In this document: one piece after another, positions 59,771 to 64,000 of the stretch | Position numbering within the stretch: the stretch's first letter is position 1 | Layout: each line of letters starts with the position of its first letter | Assembly: GCA_963575745.1 (NCBI GenBank) | Contig: CAUYUJ010011525.1 | Span: 332,501 to 396,500 of the forward strand | DNA length: 64,000 nucleotides | Reading direction: 5' to 3' | Source: Prorocentrum cordatum | Lineage: Eukaryota > Sar > Dinophyceae > Prorocentrales > Prorocentraceae | The notes under the pieces: model-generated | Database searches by the model: none | The model's input: the letters and a program-made list of their open reading frames with translations, nothing else | Told to the model about the DNA's origin: nothing | Position numbers and translations under genes: made by a program

Positions 59771-61310
59771 ATTTGGAAAATGGCCATTTTGGGATCTCGG
59801 GTGCACCCCCCTCCCATCCCCGACAGAGCTGTTTTGCGTTGGGAGAAGCTTCCAGATGGATTCTCTCCCTGGAACGGTTCCGGGGTGAAAATCCAGTTGG
59901 GACCTCCCGACGCTGCGCGGGAGAGCCCAGCCGCGAAAAACAAGCCCCCCAATAAGAGATCTCATTTGGAAAATTGCCATTTTTGGAGCTCGGGTACCCC
60001 CACCCCCCCATCCCCGACAGAGCCGTTTTGCGTTGGGAGAGGGTCCCAGATGGATTTTCACCCTGGAACCGTTCCGGGGTGAAAATCCATCTGGGACCTC
60101 CCGACGCTGCGCGGGAGAGCCCAGCCGCGAAAAACAAGCTCCCCAAAAAGAGATCTCATTTGGAACATGGCAATTTTGGGAGCTCGGGTACACCCCCCCA
60201 TCCCCGACAGAGCCATTTTGCGTGCGAGATCGGGTACACCCCCCATCCCCGACAGAGCCGTTTTGCGTTGGGAGAGGGTTCCAGATGGATTTTCACCCTG
60301 GAACGGTTCTGGGGACCCATCTGGACCCATGTTGAGCTCCTCCCAGAAGGCTTCTCTCAGCTCCTTACTGGGCTCCTTACAGATGCCCTTACTGGGCTCC
60401 TTACAGAAGCCCTTATTGGGCTCCTTGCAGAAACCCTTATTGGGCTCCTTACAGAAGCCCTTATTGAGCTCCTTACAGAAGCACTTATTGAGCTCCTTAC
60501 AGAAGCCCTTACTGGGCTCCTTACAGAAGCCCTCACTGGGCTCCTTACAGAAGCCCTCACTGGGCTCCTTGCAGAAGCCCTCACTGGGCTCCTTACAGAA
60601 GCGCCGATTGGGCTCATTACAGAAGCCCCCAAGAGAGCCGTTTTGCGTTGGGAGAGGGTTCCAGATTGATTTTCACCCTGGAACGGTTCCGGGGTGAAAA
60701 TCCATCTGGGACCCCCCGACGCTGCGCGGGAGAGCCCAGCCGCGAAAAAGAAGCTCCCCAATAACAGATTTCATTTGGAAAATGACCACTTTGGGAGCTC
60801 GGGCACACACCCCCCCATCCCCGACAGAGCCGTTTTGCGTTGGGAGAGGGTTCCAGATGGATTTTCACCTTGGGACGGTTCCAGGGTGAAAATCCATCTG
60901 GGGCCTCCCGACGCTGCGCGGGAGGGCCCAGCCGCGAAAAACAAGCTCCCCAATAAGAGATTTCATGTGGAAAATTGCCATTTTTGGAGCTCGGGTACAC
61001 CCCCACCCCCACCCCCGACAGAGCCGTTTTGCGTCGGGAGAGGGTTCCAGATGGATTTTCACCCTGGAACGGTTCCGGGGTGAAAATCCACCTGGGACCT
61101 CCCGACGCTGCGCGGGAGGGCCCAGCCGCGAAAAACAAGCTCCCCAATAAGAGATTTCATGTGGAAAATGGCCATTTTGGGAGCTCGTGTGCACTTCCCC
61201 CCATCCCCGAGATGCGCCCGCAAGGCTCCCGAGAGCGCCCAGATGGAAAATCACCCGTTTCAGGTTCCAATTTTCACCCCGGAACCGTTCCACGGTGATT
61301 CTGGAACCTG
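59771..61310 (+). repeat. 193 bp satellite, at least six units, each with a ~51 bp palindrome
   Basis: Units start at ATTTGGAAAATGGCC or ATGTGGAAAAT near 59771, 59964, 60158, 60773, 60965 and 61159, a period of 192-194 bp. The unit contains CCAGATGGATTTTCACCC and, 12 bp later, GGGGTGAAAATCCATCTGG, a near-perfect inverted repeat (60045-60095 in unit 2). It also holds AAAATGGCCATTTT in some units and the short stem TCCCGACGCTGCGCGGGA. The gap between 60158 and 60773 holds a 24 bp array. Open frames across the units reflect repetition. Confidence 0.93.
60361..60628 (+). repeat. 24 bp tandem array, about 11 copies, inside the 193 bp satellite
   Basis: Unit GGGCTCCTTACAGAAGCCCT plus TACT, with minor variants. 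It encodes LLTEALTG in one frame, but no gene surrounds it. Confidence 0.95.
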
Positions 61311-61335
61311 AAACGGGTCGATGCCCATGGGGGGG

Positions 61336-61572
61336 ATGGCAGCTTCGAAGCTCAAGTTCTGCGCGCGCGTGGAAGGGCGGTGGGGGTCCGGGGGTGGGGA
61401 CGCTCCGTCGGAAGGTGAGTCGCCTCCCCCCGATGATTAGGCCATCCCGGGGGGATGGCAGTTTCGAAGTTCAATTTCTGCACGCGCGTGGAGGGGCGGT
61501 GGGGGTCGGGGGTGGGGACGCTCCGTCGGAAGCCTCCCCCCGATGATTATGCCATCCCGAGTGTTGTGCTTC
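61336..61572 (+). repeat. 119 bp tandem duplication
   Basis: ATGGCAGCTTCGAAGCTCAA at 61336 and ATGGCAGTTTCGAAGTTCAA at 61455. Both run on to GGACGCTCCGTCGGAAG and CCTCCCCCCGATGATTA. Confidence 0.92.
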
Positions 61573-61609
61573 CCGAACTGAGACGTTCGTTCCCGCAGCT
61601 CCCCGCGAC

Positions 61610-61705
61610 CCGCGAGGGTGAGGGACCCGCGAGGGTGACCCGCGAGGGTGACCCGCCCTGTGGGTCCTTTTCTGGTCGCGACCCGCGAGGGTGAGGGACA
61701 TTTGT
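61610..61705 (+). repeat. CCCGCGAGGGTGA short tandem repeat
   Basis: Four copies of GACCCGCGAGGGTGA around 61610-61655 and 61680-61695. Confidence 0.85.
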
Positions 61706-62190
61706 GGTCGCTCCCCTTGCAGGTCCCATCAGGAGCGGAGCCCATACTTGGCCGCCCGAGCAGGCGGAGACACGCGGCGGCGTTCTTGCCTCGATTTGGC
61801 CTCCTGGGCTCCACGAGCCTAGTCGGAGGCACGGATTTTCGGAACGGTGGGTTCGACGGCCCTGTATATTTGTTCGTCGGGACCGACCTCCGGCCGATGC
61901 TGGGCACTTCTTCGTCCGCTCGGTTGCAGGGTGCTCGCTTCAGTGTACAACAGACGAGCAGAGACACATCGGGGCCATAAGCGCATTCATTGTTGCACTC
62001 CTCCCGATCCCCCCTCCTCCTACAGTCAAGGCGCTGATATGGTGACCACTCTGGGCTCCGGGGGGAGCGCGGGTGTTCGGGCCGTTCCTCAGGAGGCGCA
62101 GGTCGGGGAGTCCAGTCGCGGCCGATGCTCTCCGTGGCCAGGGAAGACCCTTCGTTCCTGATGTGGCTATCCTCAGGGTAATGCCATGAC
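61706..62190. other. No supported gene
   Basis: One frame reads STSLVGGTDFRNGGFDGPVY before a TAA at 61978-61980. It has no domain or context. Confidence 0.4.
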
Positions 62191-62194
62191 TGTT

Positions 62195-62280
62195 CTCCTC
62201 CTCCTCCTCCTCCCCCTCCTCCTCCTTGTCCTCCTCCTTCTCCTCCTCCTCTTCCTCATCCGCCTCCTCCTCCTCCTCTT
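62195..62280. repeat. CCT-rich microsatellite
   Basis: CTC/CCT with CTT and CCC variants. Downstream at 62465-62481 a CATCGGCGATGTATCGCG phrase recalls the R1/R2 palindromic repeat of 43.8 and 44.9 kb. Confidence 0.9.
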
Positions 62281-62523
62281 ACCACATCCCCTCTCCCCTG
62301 ACTTCCGAAGGCTCCATGTTCTCCGAGCCGCTCGCCCGTGCATCTTCTTGATCCCAGTGGGGGGACGCATCGACCCCCAAGCGCCCACTCATCGCCGACA
62401 GGGACCCGATGGCCCACCCCGCCCACTCAGGTGCATTGTCGCTGTCGGGGGCCGATCGCCCGTCCATCGGCGATGTATCGCGAACTCATGCTCGACGTTT
62501 GCCGGGGGTCCCAAAACGATGTG

Positions 62524-62581
62524 GTGACGGACCGCTCTGCGACCTCGAAGTCCCAAGAGACCTCACCGCGCGGTCCGTCAC
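62524..62581. repeat. Perfect 12 bp inverted repeat (hairpin)
   Basis: GTGACGGACCGC at 62524-62535 and GCGGTCCGTCAC at 62570-62581, with a 34 nt loop. Confidence 0.9.
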
Positions 62582-62738
62582 CGCACGGTCTTGGGACCTC
62601 GGAGGCCCTGGTCGCCAGAGACATTATCGGAGAACAGCTCGAGTCCCAAAACAGTGCGGTGACCCCGGATCCCCATTGACACTGCGCGGTGTGGTCACCC
62701 GTACCGTTTGTTGGGAGAGTGTTTTCCTGGGCAGTGGC

Positions 62739-62976
62739 GGAAAATGCCCACAGGCACCGAAGCCGTGACAAGTATTTGTGTTCCTTTTGTCCACTAGGGG
62801 GCAGGACTTGTCCGCTGGAGGCGGGTCAAGCAGCAGACGGCGAGTCACATCAAGCACGGAAAATGCCCACAGGAACCGAAACCGTGACAAGTGGTTGTGC
62901 TCCTGTTGTCCACAAGGTGGGCGGGATTTGTCCGGCGGAGGCGGGTCAAGCAGCAGACGGCGAGTCACGCATTTCG
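62739..62976 (+). repeat. 119 bp tandem duplication
   Basis: GGAAAATGCCCACAGGCACC at 62739 and GGAAAATGCCCACAGGAACC at 62858. Both continue to GGTCAAGCAGCAGACGGCGA. Confidence 0.93.
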
Positions 62977-63040
62977 TTCGCTCGCATGGGAAAAGCACCG
63001 CTTGGGGGGGCCCCCGAGTTTTCCCCCCTCGAGCTGGCCG

Positions 63041-63162
63041 CCCCCTCCTCCTCCTCCTCCTCCTCCTCCTCCTCCTCCTCCTCCTCCTCCTCCTCCTCCT
63101 CCTCCTCCTCCTCCTCCTCCTCCTCCTCCTCCTCCTCCTCCTCCTCCTCCTCCTCCTCCTCG
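63041..63162. repeat. (CCT)n microsatellite
   Basis: About 38 nearly uninterrupted CTC/CCT triplets. Confidence 0.97.
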
Positions 63163-63580
63163 TGCCTGCGGTGGAGGACCTCCCCCCCCTCCGTCGCTCG
63201 CAGCCGGCTCGAGAGCGCGGCACACGGGCCACGCGCGGCGTGGCGGAGACGGCGCCCAGCCCGCCATCCGGCGCCTCCCCCCCCCCCAGAGAGGGATGCC
63301 CAGCGCCCTGAAGGCGGCCGGGGCAGAGCGGCGGGCGAAGATCGGCGGCGGGCGAGGGGGGGGGAAGTGAGAATCGGCACGAACGAAATGGGTACGGAAA
63401 GAATGGGTACAATGCCCAACAGCGGGTCCTCTTCATTTTGAACAGGATTCGCTGTCGGTGTCGCCACGGCCCGTGTACATTTGAGACAGACGGCCGCCTG
63501 CCCAACAGCGGCCGCTGTTGGTTTGGGACAACATTTGTGGTTAAGCATTGTGCCCACTTTTTCCGTACCAATTTCGGGCG
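63163..63580. other. No supported gene
   Basis: GC-rich, with open frames on both strands but no domain. Confidence 0.4.
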
Positions 63581-63742
63581 TCCAAGGAGAAGGAGAAGGC
63601 CTTCTCAGAAGGCGGCAGGACTTCTCAGAAGCCCTCACGCATTCTGAGAAGCGTTCTGCGTCTTCAGGGGAGGTTTCGAAAATTTCTCAGAAGGCCGGGG
63701 GACTTCCGAGCCTTCTGAGAAGGCCTTCTCCTTCTCACTTCC
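63581..63742. repeat. GAGAAGGCCTTCTC palindromic repeat cluster
   Basis: GAGAAGGCCTTCTC occurs near 63593 and 63716. TTCTCAGAAGG-type units between them can pair with either. Confidence 0.85.
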
Positions 63743-64000
63743 CCCCTCCCGTTCGCCGTCGAGAAGAGGGACCCCCAGCGGGCTGAAGTCCGCCAGTCGC
63801 TGGGGCATGTCGTGAAGGGGGGGGGAGGACGATTGGGTGGATCGACGGCTGCAGGAAGGGCGCCCTGAAGGGGGCCCCGAAGGCGCACACAAGCAGCACA
63901 TTTCTTCACCTCCCCCCCCGCGCCTGTTGCCCCCTTCATCAAGGAACGCCCAAGCCGAGGGGCTGTTGTTCTCAAGCACTGCGACACGTCTTCGGATCCT
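63743..64000. other. Window end, no gene seen
   Basis: GC-rich sequence with a G run near 63818. Nothing recognisable. Confidence 0.5.

Noticed and set aside
59771-61310. Repeated ORFs (MDFHPGTVPG-type) across the 193 bp units
   Set aside because: Open only because the unit happens to lack stops; frames shift between units and no domain is present.

Overview
The window looks like nuclear DNA of a dinoflagellate; I cannot fix the genus. Four things point there. (1) A sequence nearly identical to the last 15 nt of the dinoflagellate spliced leader lies 16 nt upstream of the start codon of the first large gene. (2) The two well-resolved multi-exon genes have introns that mostly start with GC, end with AG, and are flanked by AG|G. 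(3) GC content is very high, with very long pyrimidine, triplet and minisatellite tracts. (4) There are decayed LINE and Ty1/copia-type retroelements and a short PPR-like remnant (ISACEKG) of the kind common in dinoflagellates.

Layout. 1-3 kb: CCT microsatellite, a ~75-95 bp degenerate minisatellite and a composite minisatellite element. 3.1-10.35 kb: gene A, six coding blocks on the + strand, about 1,680 residues. It has DDE-transposase-like motifs, an HMG-box-like segment and a Cys/His-containing C-terminus. 10.35-22.5 kb: a very CGCG-rich island with no credible gene, interrupted at 17.7-18.4 kb by a GGTACTT array. 22.6-23.6 kb: one unrecognised ORF, followed by tandem repeats and pyrimidine tracts. 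25.9-30.05 kb: gene B, four exons on the + strand, about 1,083 residues, unrecognised, with an N-terminal CxxC...CxxC region. 30-35 kb: dispersed TTGGG/CCCAAG minisatellites and a PPR-like scrap.

35.3-38.5 kb is a frameshifted LINE (endonuclease plus reverse transcriptase, + strand). It abuts a decayed Ty1/copia pol on the - strand at 38.55-42 kb. 42.7-43.5 kb carries an unrecognised ORF with an Ala/Ser repeat tail. 43.5-45.1 kb carries duplicated GATGCATC-rich segments, a ~140 bp inverted repeat and a 72 bp tandem duplication. 46.8-50.7 kb is dominated by trinucleotide and purine/pyrimidine tracts, with a small putative interrupted gene on the - strand (48.47-49.12 kb). 50.8-54 kb holds degenerate repeats and one weak ORF. 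54.5-56.65 kb is a second, 5'-type LINE fragment (ORF1-like part plus endonuclease). From 57 kb to the end the sequence is satellite-like: GAGGCCTCT repeats, 1.7 kb of TAC/ACG triplets, a 193 bp satellite whose unit contains a ~51 bp palindrome, a 24 bp array, and two 119 bp tandem duplications.

The functional content is therefore two large unannotated genes (A and B) in a sea of decayed retroelements and repeats. Gene A carries a relict spliced leader yet has introns, which fits reinsertion of a processed mRNA followed by intron gain. Its motif set suggests, without proving, a dinoflagellate-specific mobile or DNA-binding protein family. Genes A and B share a 14-nt motif just after their coding ends. 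All functional names here rest on motif reading; no database search was possible.
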